A DNA stretch of 5,250 nucleotides from an uncultured Candidatus Melainabacteria bacterium (GCA_946622835.1 CAMOQI010000092.1:1-5250), one strand, 5' to 3'. Shown: positions 1 to 5,250, numbered from the stretch's first letter. The notes: generated by a model not told the origin, from the sequence alone. Made by a program: numbers and translations.

Positions 1-130
1 TGTACAATTTTTGCGGCAGTTGAAGATGTTCAACGCTTACAAAATCTTCTCCTTCATCAGCTAATGAATAAACTGACATATTAAACCCTGCAAATATCAC
101 ACACAACAGTACAGAAATTATTTTTTTCAT
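1..130 (-). CDS. Partial gene: secreted or periplasmic protein, N-terminus only
   Basis: This is the 5' end of a minus-strand gene that leaves the window at base 1; 43 codons are visible. It starts at an ATG (bases 130-128), six bases after a strong AAGGAG ribosome-binding site (142-137). The peptide begins MKKIISVLLCVIFAGF, a typical Sec signal peptide: two lysines, then a hydrophobic core of about 13 residues. A plausible signal peptidase I site is Ser-Leu-Ala at residues 22-24, followed by an acidic mature start (DEGEDF). The Cys at position 10 lies inside the core and does not fit a lipobox, so a lipoprotein is unlikely. The rest of the protein is outside the window and its function cannot be told. 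It lies 92 bases downstream of the reductase gene on the same strand and may have its own promoter. Confidence 0.72.
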   Translation of the reverse strand, partial: MKKIISVLLCVIFAGFNMSVYSLADEGEDFVSVEHLQLPQKLY

Positions 131-150
131 ATATCACTCCTTGTTTTTAT

Positions 151-162
151 AATGATATCATT
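151..162. promoter_or_regulatory. 12-bp perfect palindrome upstream of the secreted-protein gene
   Basis: AATGATATCATT is perfectly self-complementary and lies 20 bases upstream of the start codon of the minus-strand gene at 130-1. Read on that strand it runs directly into CATTATAAAA, which resembles a -10 element, so a repressor bound here could block a promoter. On the plus strand it is followed by a T-run, but an AT-only stem of this kind would make a poor terminator. Palindromes of this size can occur by chance in AT-rich DNA. Confidence 0.25.
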
Positions 163-222
163 TTTTTATTTTATTGCAACAGAAAAATTTTTCCTTAGTT
201 ATTACTACTAATTGATATTATA

Positions 223-930
223 CTAAATACCGACACTCAATCCGGCACAAAGATTGATAGATTGCCCTGTTATACCTTTAGCATCCTCTGAAATCAAATA
301 TTTTACAAGCCCTGCAACCTCATCAGGCGATACAAAACGTCTTTGGGGAATAGTTTCAAGAATCTCACCTTGACTAAATTCACTATCTTCAATTGAATTT
401 TTACCTAAATCCGTATCAACCCAACCGGGATTAATTGTATTAACGGTTATCCCAAATGGAGCTAACTCAAGAGCTGCAGCCTTTGTATAGCCGATAAGAC
501 CGGCTTTTGAAGCAGAATAAATTGAAGCTCCCGCCTCTCCCATTACACCTGAAATTGAACCGATATTTATTATCCTGCCCCAAGTTTTTTCCTTCATATT
601 TAAAACAGCACAAGAACTCAAATAAATTGGAGCCCCCAAATTTATCTTGGAAATACGGTTTATATTTGCCACATCATTTTCTTCAACTTTTGAATAAATA
701 TATTCACCCGCATTATTGACTAAAACATCAATTTTTTTTTCTTTTATAAAATCACCCAACAAAATCAAATCTTTTTCATCTGCTAAGTCACAAACAAAAT
801 AGCCGGCACAATTAAGCTCTTTGAGCTTTTGTTCACTGCGAGATGTAACATAGACATTTGCAAAATCTTTAAGATGTATGGCAATTGCCTTACCAATACC
901 GCCGGATGCACCTGTCACCAGAACATTCAT
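223..930 (-). CDS. Short-chain dehydrogenase/reductase, FabG-like (3-oxoacyl-ACP reductase family)
   Basis: Classical SDR of 235 residues, close to the usual 240-250. The Rossmann cofactor motif TGASGGIG is at residues 6-13 and NNAG at 72-75. The active site is visible as Asn97, Ser125 (in INIGSISG), Tyr138 and Lys142 (YSASK). The GITVNTINPGW stretch at 160-170 and the closing GQSINLCAG are typical of FabG. An Arg at 31 after the second strand suggests NADPH. The family reduces a keto group, in FabG the 3-oxoacyl-ACP of fatty-acid elongation, in the cytoplasm. Many paralogues act on other substrates and there is no other fatty-acid gene beside it, so I give no symbol. The ATG shares one base with the secG stop (TAATG), and only a weak GGTAAGA precedes it, so translation probably depends on coupling to secG. 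It ends in TAG, unlike its neighbours, which end in TAA. Confidence 0.93.
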   Translation of the reverse strand: MNVLVTGASGGIGKAIAIHLKDFANVYVTSRSEQKLKELNCAGYFVCDLADEKDLILLGDFIKEKKIDVLVNNAGEYIYSKVEENDVANINRISKINLGAPIYLSSCAVLNMKEKTWGRIINIGSISGVMGEAGASIYSASKAGLIGYTKAAALELAPFGITVNTINPGWVDTDLGKNSIEDSEFSQGEILETIPQRRFVSPDEVAGLVKYLISEDAKGITGQSINLCAGLSVGI

Positions 931-1151
931 TATAATATCTTACCGATTAGAAAAGTACAAACAATGAATATAATCGCCACAATTGCAGTTAATTTATTCA
1001 AACCCTTTTCCGCACTTTTTTGTGAAGCAAATACATGAGAAGCTCCGCCAATTCCCGCGATTCCGTCACCTTTTGGAGAATGTAACAGAATTAAAACTAT
1101 TAACAAAAGTGCTGAGGCTGTTGAAATTCCCCACAATATATTTACTAACAT
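930..1151 (-). CDS. secG: Preprotein translocase subunit SecG
   Basis: Small protein of 73 residues, the normal SecG size. It has two hydrophobic segments (about residues 5-24 and 53-70) joined by a glycine-rich cytosolic loop (SPKGDGIAGIGGASHVFAS, then a conserved Gly50-Leu51-Asn-Lys-Leu-Thr leading into the second helix), which is the SecG signature. SecG sits in the inner membrane with SecY and SecE and assists SecA-driven export of unfolded proteins. The ATG shares one base with the stop of the upstream regulator gene (TAATG); an AAGGAG (1167-1162) lies about 10 bases before it, inside the end of that gene. Its own stop overlaps the next start the same way. A regulator and an SDR reductase are not partners I would predict for secG, so the operon may simply be a compact grouping. 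Confidence 0.93.
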   Translation of the reverse strand: MLVNILWGISTASALLLIVLILLHSPKGDGIAGIGGASHVFASQKSAEKGLNKLTAIVAIIFIVCTFLIGKIL

Positions 1152-1831
1152 TATTTATTTTCTCCTTTTTTTATAAAATGCGCTCTTTTTGAATTTAACT
1201 CAATATTTTCAAAAGTATATAACCTTGCAGGACGTTTTGAAGATGATTTCGTATATTCTTCAAGCTCAATCAAACCCGGGGTTACAAGCGCTTTTTTCCT
1301 AAAATTACGTTTATCCAGTTTTTTATCCATTATAAGTTCATACGCCTTTTGCATTTCCGTTAAGGTAAATTTTTCAGGCAAAAGCTGATAAGCAACAGGA
1401 CAAAGCTCTAATCTTTCTCTTGTTCTTTTCAATGAATATTGAATAATTTCTTTGTGGTCATATGCTAATGCAGGTAAATCCGACACCTTATGCCATCCCA
1501 GCTCCGGAGATGAAATAATTTTAATATCTTCCGAACGCACAAGCGCAAAATATGCGCAAGTGATGACACGAGCGTTAGGGTGACGAAGGGGATCGCCAAA
1601 CGTATAAAGCTGTTCAAGATAAATATTATCAACCGCAGTTTTTTCTTTCAGGACTCTCAAAGCAGCATCATCAAGATTTTCGGACAATCTTATATACCCT
1701 CCGGGGATTGCCCACTTACCTTTAAACGGCTCAGTCGTACGCTTTACCAACAAAACTTGAATACTGTTATTCCTGATAGTTAAGATAACAACGTCGACTG
1801 TGATTTCGTGTGTCTTAGTTACGCTAAACAT
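1151..1831 (-). CDS. NrtR-like transcriptional regulator: degenerate Nudix domain plus winged helix
   Basis: 226 residues in two parts. Residues 8-120 are a Nudix fold with the box starting at Gly45: G-x5-E51-x7-R59. The catalytic REUxEE core reads R-V-L-K-E-K (59-64), so two of the three key glutamates are Val60 and Lys64, and the following glycine is Ala66. Hydrolase activity is therefore doubtful. YTFGDPLRHPNARVIT (76-91) is typical of the ADP-ribose-type subgroup. The C-terminal part (about 140-225), with CPVAYQLLPEKFTLTEMQ and LDKRNFRKK at 172-180, matches the winged helix of NrtR regulators, which bind DNA and sense ADP-ribose or other sugar compounds. Family members control NAD synthesis or sugar use; no such gene is adjacent, so the target is unknown. 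It is the first gene of the operon, with GAGGG eight bases before the ATG. A working Nudix hydrolase is the less likely alternative. Confidence 0.85.
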   Translation of the reverse strand: MFSVTKTHEITVDVVILTIRNNSIQVLLVKRTTEPFKGKWAIPGGYIRLSENLDDAALRVLKEKTAVDNIYLEQLYTFGDPLRHPNARVITCAYFALVRSEDIKIISSPELGWHKVSDLPALAYDHKEIIQYSLKRTRERLELCPVAYQLLPEKFTLTEMQKAYELIMDKKLDKRNFRKKALVTPGLIELEEYTKSSSKRPARLYTFENIELNSKRAHFIKKGENK

Positions 1832-1852
1832 AGTTTCGTCCCTCTTTAGTGC

Positions 1853-1865
1853 TTTTGACGCAAAA
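1853..1865. promoter_or_regulatory. Palindrome TTTTG-ACG-CAAAA, possible operator
   Basis: Five-base arms mirror each other around a three-base centre, 21 bases upstream of the regulator start codon and just upstream of its ribosome-binding site. Regulators of this kind often control themselves, so this is a candidate self-operator or roadblock site. I do not recall it as a known NrtR motif, and arms of five bases are short. Confidence 0.2.
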
Positions 1866-1898
1866 TACGGGCAAGATACACCCGCCTTTTATATTTAT

Positions 1899-1928
1899 AT
1901 AATAAACATACATATTACACTAAATCAA
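1899..1928 (-). promoter_or_regulatory. Possible sigma-70 promoter of the regulator-secG-reductase operon
   Basis: On the minus strand, TTGATT (1928-1923, four of six to TTGACA) and TATTAT (1904-1899, five of six to TATAAT) are 18 bases apart. This would start transcription near 1892 and leave a leader of about 60 bases containing the palindrome at 1853-1865. The region is very AT-rich, so chance matches are common. The divergent promoter for the transglycosylase gene must also lie in 1832-2033. A TATAAG at 2005-2010 could be its -10, but I find no good -35 at the right distance. Confidence 0.25.
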
Positions 1929-2033
1929 ATTGTTAACTTGTTTAATATTTGTTTACAAAAATTCTCAATTAAGGCAATTTGTACAACAAAATAACGTTTT
2001 TAAATATAAGGGAATATTAAGGGGATTTAATAC

Positions 2034-2777
2034 ATGTTTCCATTGTTTATGACATCATTAACACCATTTGGGGGATATTATCCGCAATATCTGCCAACAT
2101 ACAACTACGGATTTGGAAATCCTTATATGGGCTATTTGCCTTTAGTAACCCCAAAACCTGTTGATTACTATAATCAATATTTCAGATCCGTACCCTCGAT
2201 GCCGCAAACTCAAAATTCTTTATCTGAAATGATACAAAGTTTTATAAATAATATTAAAAAACAGGTAAACATTGGATTCAAACCTTCTGATTATAACAAT
2301 AATATTGAACCGCAAGGAGCAATATCGGGGTATTATAATGAAAATGCCCTTCCGTCAATTAGAAATTCAAGTTTGATGAAAAATGTTCCGGCTCAAAGAA
2401 AAGCTCAAATTCTGGATGCCGTAGAAAGAGCATCTAAAAAGTACAACATCGACCCGAAATTATTGATTGCCCTGATGTATGTAGAATCAAAATTTAATCC
2501 AAACGCCATATCACCCGCCGGAGCAAAAGGTTTGATGCAATTTACCGATGCAGCCGCAAAAGATTATGGGGTAAAAAATCCGTTTGATATTGAACAAAGC
2601 ATTTTTGGTGCTGCAAAATACCTAAACAAACTGAGCAAAAGGTATAACGGAAGAAGGGATTTGATGGTTGCAGCTTATAACGCAGGCCCCAAAAACGTTG
2701 GCAACTGTGTGCCGGATATCAGAGAAACAAAAAATCATGTCATAAGAGTTAATCAAGCGTACAGACAATTAGCCTAA
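2034..2777 (+). CDS. Lytic transglycosylase (SLT domain) with tyrosine-rich N-terminus
   Basis: 247 residues. The C-terminal part (about 122-247) is a family 1 Slt-type lytic transglycosylase domain: catalytic Glu151 in MYVESKFNP, then GAKGLMQF (163-170), AAYNAGP (213-219) and ETKNHVIRV (231-239), all in the usual order. Such enzymes cleave peptidoglycan between MurNAc and GlcNAc, forming the 1,6-anhydro product. Residues 15-50 are rich in Tyr, Pro and Gly (ten Tyr in about 36 residues), and 58-115 look flexible and Asn/Ser-rich. There is no usual signal peptide: the first Lys is residue 41. A stop codon at 2028-2030 in the same frame excludes a longer ATG start, and AAGGGG (2019-2024) lies nine bases before this ATG. 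How it reaches the wall is thus unclear. It lies 97 bases before minC on the same strand, which hints at a role in division-related wall remodelling. Confidence 0.9.
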   Translation: MFPLFMTSLTPFGGYYPQYLPTYNYGFGNPYMGYLPLVTPKPVDYYNQYFRSVPSMPQTQNSLSEMIQSFINNIKKQVNIGFKPSDYNNNIEPQGAISGYYNENALPSIRNSSLMKNVPAQRKAQILDAVERASKKYNIDPKLLIALMYVESKFNPNAISPAGAKGLMQFTDAAAKDYGVKNPFDIEQSIFGAAKYLNKLSKRYNGRRDLMVAAYNAGPKNVGNCVPDIRETKNHVIRVNQAYRQLA

Positions 2778-2837
2778 TCGTTAAATTTGATTACAAAAAA
2801 TATTTATATTCTTGAAGTCAAAAATTTTTTAATGTAA

Positions 2838-2883
2838 CTTATCCATGTAAGGAATTTTTATCAGAAAGGGTAACATGGATAAG
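2838..2883 (+). promoter_or_regulatory. 11-bp inverted repeat enclosing the minC start codon and ribosome-binding site
   Basis: CTTATCCATGT (2838-2848) is the exact reverse complement of ACATGGATAAG (2873-2883). The right arm covers the minC ATG (2875-2877) and the next two codons. The 24-base loop holds the AAGGG ribosome-binding site (2866-2870). In mRNA the two arms could form a hairpin with four G-C and seven A-T pairs that hides the start codon. As DNA, it could instead be a two-part protein-binding site. The pairing is read directly from the sequence; any regulatory role is inference. Confidence 0.5.
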
Positions 2884-3732
2884 GGATATGTAGACAATGG
2901 TTTTATTGTTGACTTAACAAGCGCAAAAAAAACCTCTGAAATTATATATGAGCTTTCAAGGATTTTAGACATGCCCGAATCTAAACAGAAGCATATTTGT
3001 CTAAAATTAGGTTCTGTCGATTTATCAGAATCCGAATTAAAAAGTGTTAAAGCATTGGTTGAACTTATGGATTCTCAACTTGCCTTTATCAGTACAAGCT
3101 CAGCAAACACTGTAGATGCGGCAACCGCTTTGGATATTAAAATATCGGAATTCACAAACAACATAGAAGCTCCAAAGTTTGAAAATAAACAAGCCGCACA
3201 AGATGCGCTCAACCAATTAGACGGAATATCTCCTCAAGATACACAACCCGTTTCGGATTTACAAAATGCGGTTCAAGACGATATTTCGCCTATTGTACGA
3301 GAAGATGAATCCTCTGCGGAGACACAAGATTCAAAGATTGAAAAAGAAATCTGCGAAGAGCAAAGCGAGCCGGAAAAACTTCCTACGCTATATTTGAGAA
3401 AGACAATCCGCTCAGGACAAAGTATATCTTCTGACGGAAATCTCGTAATTATCGGAGATGTGAATCCCGGAGCCGAAGTTATTGCAAAAGGCGACATCAC
3501 GGTTTGGGGAATTTTAGGCGGTATCGCCCATGCCGGAAAAGACGGCGACAGCAGCATGAGAATTCGCGCGCTGAAACTTAACCCTGTTCAAATAAGAATC
3601 GGTGAAATTTTTGCACGCAGACCAGACACAATAAATCTTCCCTATGTTCAAAAGTCCAGCCAATACATGCCGGAAGAAGCTTATACACACAAAGGGAATA
3701 TAGTTATAAGAAAAATACACGAAGGAAATTAA
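2875..3732 (+). CDS. minC: Septum-site-determining protein MinC
   Basis: 285 residues; MinC proteins are commonly about 220-280. The C-terminal MinC domain (about 172-252) is clear: RSGQ at 179-182, the surface that binds MinD, then repeating beta-helix turns with GDVNPGAEV (194-202), GDI (206-208), WGILGG (211-216) and AHAG (218-221). Residues 10-95 fit the N-terminal FtsZ-inhibiting domain, with a SVDLSESEL strand-helix start and a STSSANTVDAATALDI end resembling cyanobacterial MinC. Between them lies a long, acidic, probably disordered linker (about 96-170). MinC blocks FtsZ polymerisation away from mid-cell when recruited by MinD. After RRPD the chain continues for about 34 residues beyond the usual domain end. 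The ATG is preceded by AAGGG only four bases upstream, and an in-frame stop at 2848-2850 leaves no earlier ATG. It is the first gene of minCDE. Confidence 0.95.
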   Translation: MDKGYVDNGFIVDLTSAKKTSEIIYELSRILDMPESKQKHICLKLGSVDLSESELKSVKALVELMDSQLAFISTSSANTVDAATALDIKISEFTNNIEAPKFENKQAAQDALNQLDGISPQDTQPVSDLQNAVQDDISPIVREDESSAETQDSKIEKEICEEQSEPEKLPTLYLRKTIRSGQSISSDGNLVIIGDVNPGAEVIAKGDITVWGILGGIAHAGKDGDSSMRIRALKLNPVQIRIGEIFARRPDTINLPYVQKSSQYMPEEAYTHKGNIVIRKIHEGN

Positions 3733-3742
3733 GGAGATACAA

Positions 3743-4558
3743 ATGACCGGTAGAGTAATTGTAATAACATCCGGAAAAGGCGGGGTGGGAAAGACCACAA
3801 CCAACGCAAACATCGGAACCGCACTGGCAAGAGCGGGAAAGAAAGTTGTAATGATTGATACCGATTTAGGTTTAAGAAATTTAGACCTTCTTTTGGGGTT
3901 AGAAAACCGCATCGTATACACAATTGTTGATGTTGTTGAACAACGTTGCAAATTAAAACAAGCACTTGTTAAAGATAAGAAAAATCCTAACTTGTGTTTA
4001 CTGGCAGCCGCTCAAACAAGAGATAAAACCGCAGTAACAGAAGAACAGCTAAAAGATATTTGCGAAAAATTGAAAAAAGATTATGATTTTATCCTTGTTG
4101 ATTGCCCTGCAGGAATTGAACAAGGGTTCCAAAACGCAGTAGCCGGAGCATCAGAAGCCATTGTCGTGACAACACCGGAAATGTCAGCAGTTCGCGATGC
4201 TGATAGAATTATCGGTTTGTTAGAAGCAAAAGAAGAAATTAAATCCTATAAGCTTTTAATCAACAGAGTTCGTCCGAACCTGATAAAATCAAACGATATG
4301 ATGAGTGTTGACGATGTTGTAAGTATTTTATCAGCGGATCTCATCGGTATAATTCCCGAAGATACAGGTATTATTACCTCGACTAACAAAGGTGAACCCA
4401 TCGTTAACAGCGAAAAATCATTGGCGGGTTTAGCTTATAGAAATGTAGCAAGAAGAATTATGGGAGAAGACGTCCCGTTTCTAAACTTAGAAGAAGAAGG
4501 AAGCGTCCTTTCAAAAGTTAAAAAATTCTTCGCAGGTCTTATGGGTAAGGAGAAGTAA
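3743..4558 (+). CDS. minD: Septum-site-determining ATPase MinD
   Basis: 271 residues, the normal MinD length. The deviant Walker A motif GKGGVGKTT (11-19) has both Lys12 and Lys17. Switch I is DTDLGLRNLDLLLGLE (39-54), containing Asp41. Walker B with switch II is ILVDCPAGIE (117-126). SAVRDADRI (148-156), NRVRPN (174-179) and the STNKGEP nucleotide loop (213-219) are all conserved. The C-terminus (about 254-271, VLSKVKKFFAGLMGKEK) is the amphipathic membrane-targeting helix. ATP-bound MinD dimerises on the inner membrane and recruits MinC; MinE triggers hydrolysis and release. The gene starts 10 bases after minC with AAGGAG overlapping the minC stop, and minE begins one base after its own stop. 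All key residues are present, so it should be active. Confidence 0.98.
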   Translation: MTGRVIVITSGKGGVGKTTTNANIGTALARAGKKVVMIDTDLGLRNLDLLLGLENRIVYTIVDVVEQRCKLKQALVKDKKNPNLCLLAAAQTRDKTAVTEEQLKDICEKLKKDYDFILVDCPAGIEQGFQNAVAGASEAIVVTTPEMSAVRDADRIIGLLEAKEEIKSYKLLINRVRPNLIKSNDMMSVDDVVSILSADLIGIIPEDTGIITSTNKGEPIVNSEKSLAGLAYRNVARRIMGEDVPFLNLEEEGSVLSKVKKFFAGLMGKEK

Positions 4559-4559
4559 G

Positions 4560-5150
4560 ATGAGCGAAAATATTTTTAAAGAGATATATGCAAAGGTTTT
4601 AAGCCTTTTTAAACAAACAGAACACGAAGATAATGCAAAAGATATTGCAAAAAACAGATTGCGTGTTGTTCTTATGCAAGACAGAACGAATTTAACACCT
4701 GAACTTTTGGAGCGTATGCGCAAAGAGTTGGTAGAGCTTTTGTCAAAATATGTTGAAATGGATAAAGAAGCTCTTGAACTCAATTTTGATCAAGAAGGAG
4801 ATCAAATGGCATTGATGCTTTCGATTCCGGTAATTCGTGCAAAAGACGAAGCAGAAATTGAAAAAGCACTTGAAGAAGCTAAAAAAGACGAAGATTCTTC
4901 ACAAGAGGAAGAGGAAACAGAAGAACAGGAAGATAAAGAAACAGAAGAAACATCTTCCGGTGAAAAAGATGAAGAAACACCTGAAAATGAAATAATTTCA
5001 GAAGAAAACGACACCGAAGAATCTCAAGAAGAAGAAGAAGAAGAAGAAGAAGAAAATTCTTCAGCGGACGATTCTAAAATCGAAAATGAGCCTGAAGAGG
5101 TTGAAAAGGAAAAAGAAGAGTCTGAAAATAAAAAAGAAAAGAAAAAATAA
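4560..5150 (+). CDS. minE: MinE, MinD-ATPase activator, with long acidic C-terminal extension
   Basis: Residues 1-95 form a complete MinE. An amphipathic membrane helix IFKEIYAKVLSLFK (5-18) leads to the MinD-contact segment AKDIAKNRLRVVLMQDR (26-42). The topological-specificity domain follows: LTPELLERMRKELVELLSKY (45-64), then the strands with LELNFDQEGDQMALMLSIPV (72-91). MinE displaces MinC from MinD and stimulates its ATPase, setting the oscillation. The whole protein is 196 residues where MinE is usually about 85-110. The extra 100 residues are very rich in Glu, with Asp, Ser and Thr, include nine Glu in a row (157-165), and end in a Lys-rich tip. This tail looks disordered and has no domain I recognise. 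The start is one base after the minD stop, with AAGGAG (4547-4552) inside the end of minD. There is no frameshift: the tail is continuous with the MinE frame up to the TAA. Confidence 0.93.
   Translation: MSENIFKEIYAKVLSLFKQTEHEDNAKDIAKNRLRVVLMQDRTNLTPELLERMRKELVELLSKYVEMDKEALELNFDQEGDQMALMLSIPVIRAKDEAEIEKALEEAKKDEDSSQEEEETEEQEDKETEETSSGEKDEETPENEIISEENDTEESQEEEEEEEEENSSADDSKIENEPEEVEKEKEESENKKEKKK
5028..5054 (+). repeat. (GAA)9 trinucleotide microsatellite inside minE
   Basis: Nine consecutive GAA codons encode Glu157-Glu165. Every one of the nine is GAA, whereas nearby acidic stretches mix GAA with GAG. Slippage in a three-base repeat would change the number of glutamates without breaking the frame. 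Confidence 0.95.
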
Positions 5151-5159
5151 ATCAATAAA

Positions 5160-5248
5160 GTAAATATTTTACGTCATCCTGAACCCCTTGTGGTGAAGGA
5201 TCTGTTAATAACCAAACAAATTACACCACGGTTGGTAGCAATATTTAC
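5160..5248. repeat. 9-bp inverted repeats enclosing an intergenic hairpin region
   Basis: GTAAATATT (5160-5168) is the exact reverse complement of AATATTTAC (5240-5248). Between them are the hairpin at 5176-5201 and a weaker pair, ACCAA (5211-5215) with TTGGT (5232-5236). Together they could fold as a closing stem with two branches, either a structured RNA or the ends of a small non-autonomous element. The arms are AT-rich and the window ends two bases later, so true borders are unknown. I see no coding sequence here. Confidence 0.3.
5176..5201. repeat. Palindromic intergenic hairpin, REP-like candidate
   Basis: ATCCT-GA-ACC (5176-5185) faces GGT-GA-AGGAT (5192-5201) across a six-base loop CCTTGT. 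Five pairs, a tandem G-A/A-G mismatch (which can form stable sheared pairs in RNA) and three more pairs make a near-continuous ten-step stem. The sequence GTCATCCTGAAC...AGGATCTG resembles, from memory, dispersed intergenic palindromes found in many bacterial genomes. It lies 25 bases after the minE stop and is more GC-rich than its surroundings. It could also end or protect the min transcript, but no T-run follows, so it is not a standard intrinsic terminator. Confidence 0.5.
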
Positions 5249-5250
5249 CC

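Noticed and set aside
182..193. GAAAAATTTTTC as a terminator for the reductase operon
   Set aside because: The stem is almost all A-T pairs with no loop and no adjoining T-run in the right direction; too weak to call.
1871..1885. GGGC...CCCG as a hairpin in the regulator leader
   Set aside because: Only about four pairs can form and there is no T-run; it is likely chance.
2801..2840. minC promoter with TATATT (2805-2810) or TTGAAG (2812-2817)
   Set aside because: Neither box has a partner with good match at 16-18 bases, so transcription may equally come through from the transglycosylase gene.
3514..3965. Long open frames on the minus strand across the minC-minD junction
   Set aside because: They lie antisense to strongly conserved MinC and MinD coding sequence, show no recognisable domain, and have no convincing ribosome-binding site.
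4802..5014. Serine-rich open frame antisense to the MinE tail
   Set aside because: It is the mirror of GAA/GAG codons (TTC/CTC read as Ser-rich in this frame) and has no support as a gene.
4854..5150. Acidic tail as the result of a frameshift in minE
   Set aside because: The tail is in the same frame as the conserved MinE domain, keeps sensible codons (GAA, GAT, AAA) and stops at a normal TAA.

Overview
The window is AT-rich bacterial DNA with tightly packed genes in two divergent blocks. It carries a MinC-MinD-MinE division-site system, SecG, an NrtR-type Nudix regulator, an SDR reductase of FabG type, and a lytic transglycosylase. MinE makes a MinD-DivIVA system of the Bacillus type unlikely. 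The N-terminal half of MinC and the regulator both look like cyanobacterial-type family members. With the low GC content, this leads me to suspect a non-photosynthetic relative of cyanobacteria (Melainabacteria/Vampirovibrionia, for example gut Gastranaerophilales). This assignment is inference from family resemblance and base composition; no marker gene in the window settles it.

Minus-strand block (1-1831, read right to left). A likely promoter near 1899-1928 is followed by an NrtR-like regulator (1151-1831), secG (930-1151) and an SDR reductase (223-930). Both junctions are TAATG, with the stop and start codons sharing one base, so the three genes are very probably one translationally coupled operon. 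After a 92-base gap containing a perfect 12-bp palindrome, the 5' end of a further minus-strand gene for a secreted protein (130 down to 1) runs off the window.

Divergent spacer (1832-2033). About 200 bases of AT-rich DNA must hold the promoters for both directions. It contains a TTTTG-ACG-CAAAA palindrome just upstream of the regulator gene.

Plus-strand block (2034-5150). A lytic transglycosylase gene with a tyrosine-rich N-terminus and no visible signal peptide comes first. After a 97-base gap, minC, minD and minE follow with gaps of 10 and 1 bases, so they form one operon. MinD is the membrane-bound ATPase, MinC the FtsZ antagonist it recruits, and MinE the factor that stimulates MinD ATPase; together they keep the Z-ring at mid-cell. 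Two features stand out. An 11-bp perfect inverted repeat pairs the minC start codon with its own leader and places the ribosome-binding site in the loop. MinE is about twice its usual length because of a glutamate-rich C-terminal tail encoded partly by a (GAA)9 tract.

Right end (5151-5250). Non-coding DNA with a hairpin that resembles dispersed intergenic repeats, enclosed by 9-bp inverted repeats. I see no RNA gene, transposase, CRISPR array or clear intrinsic terminator in the window.
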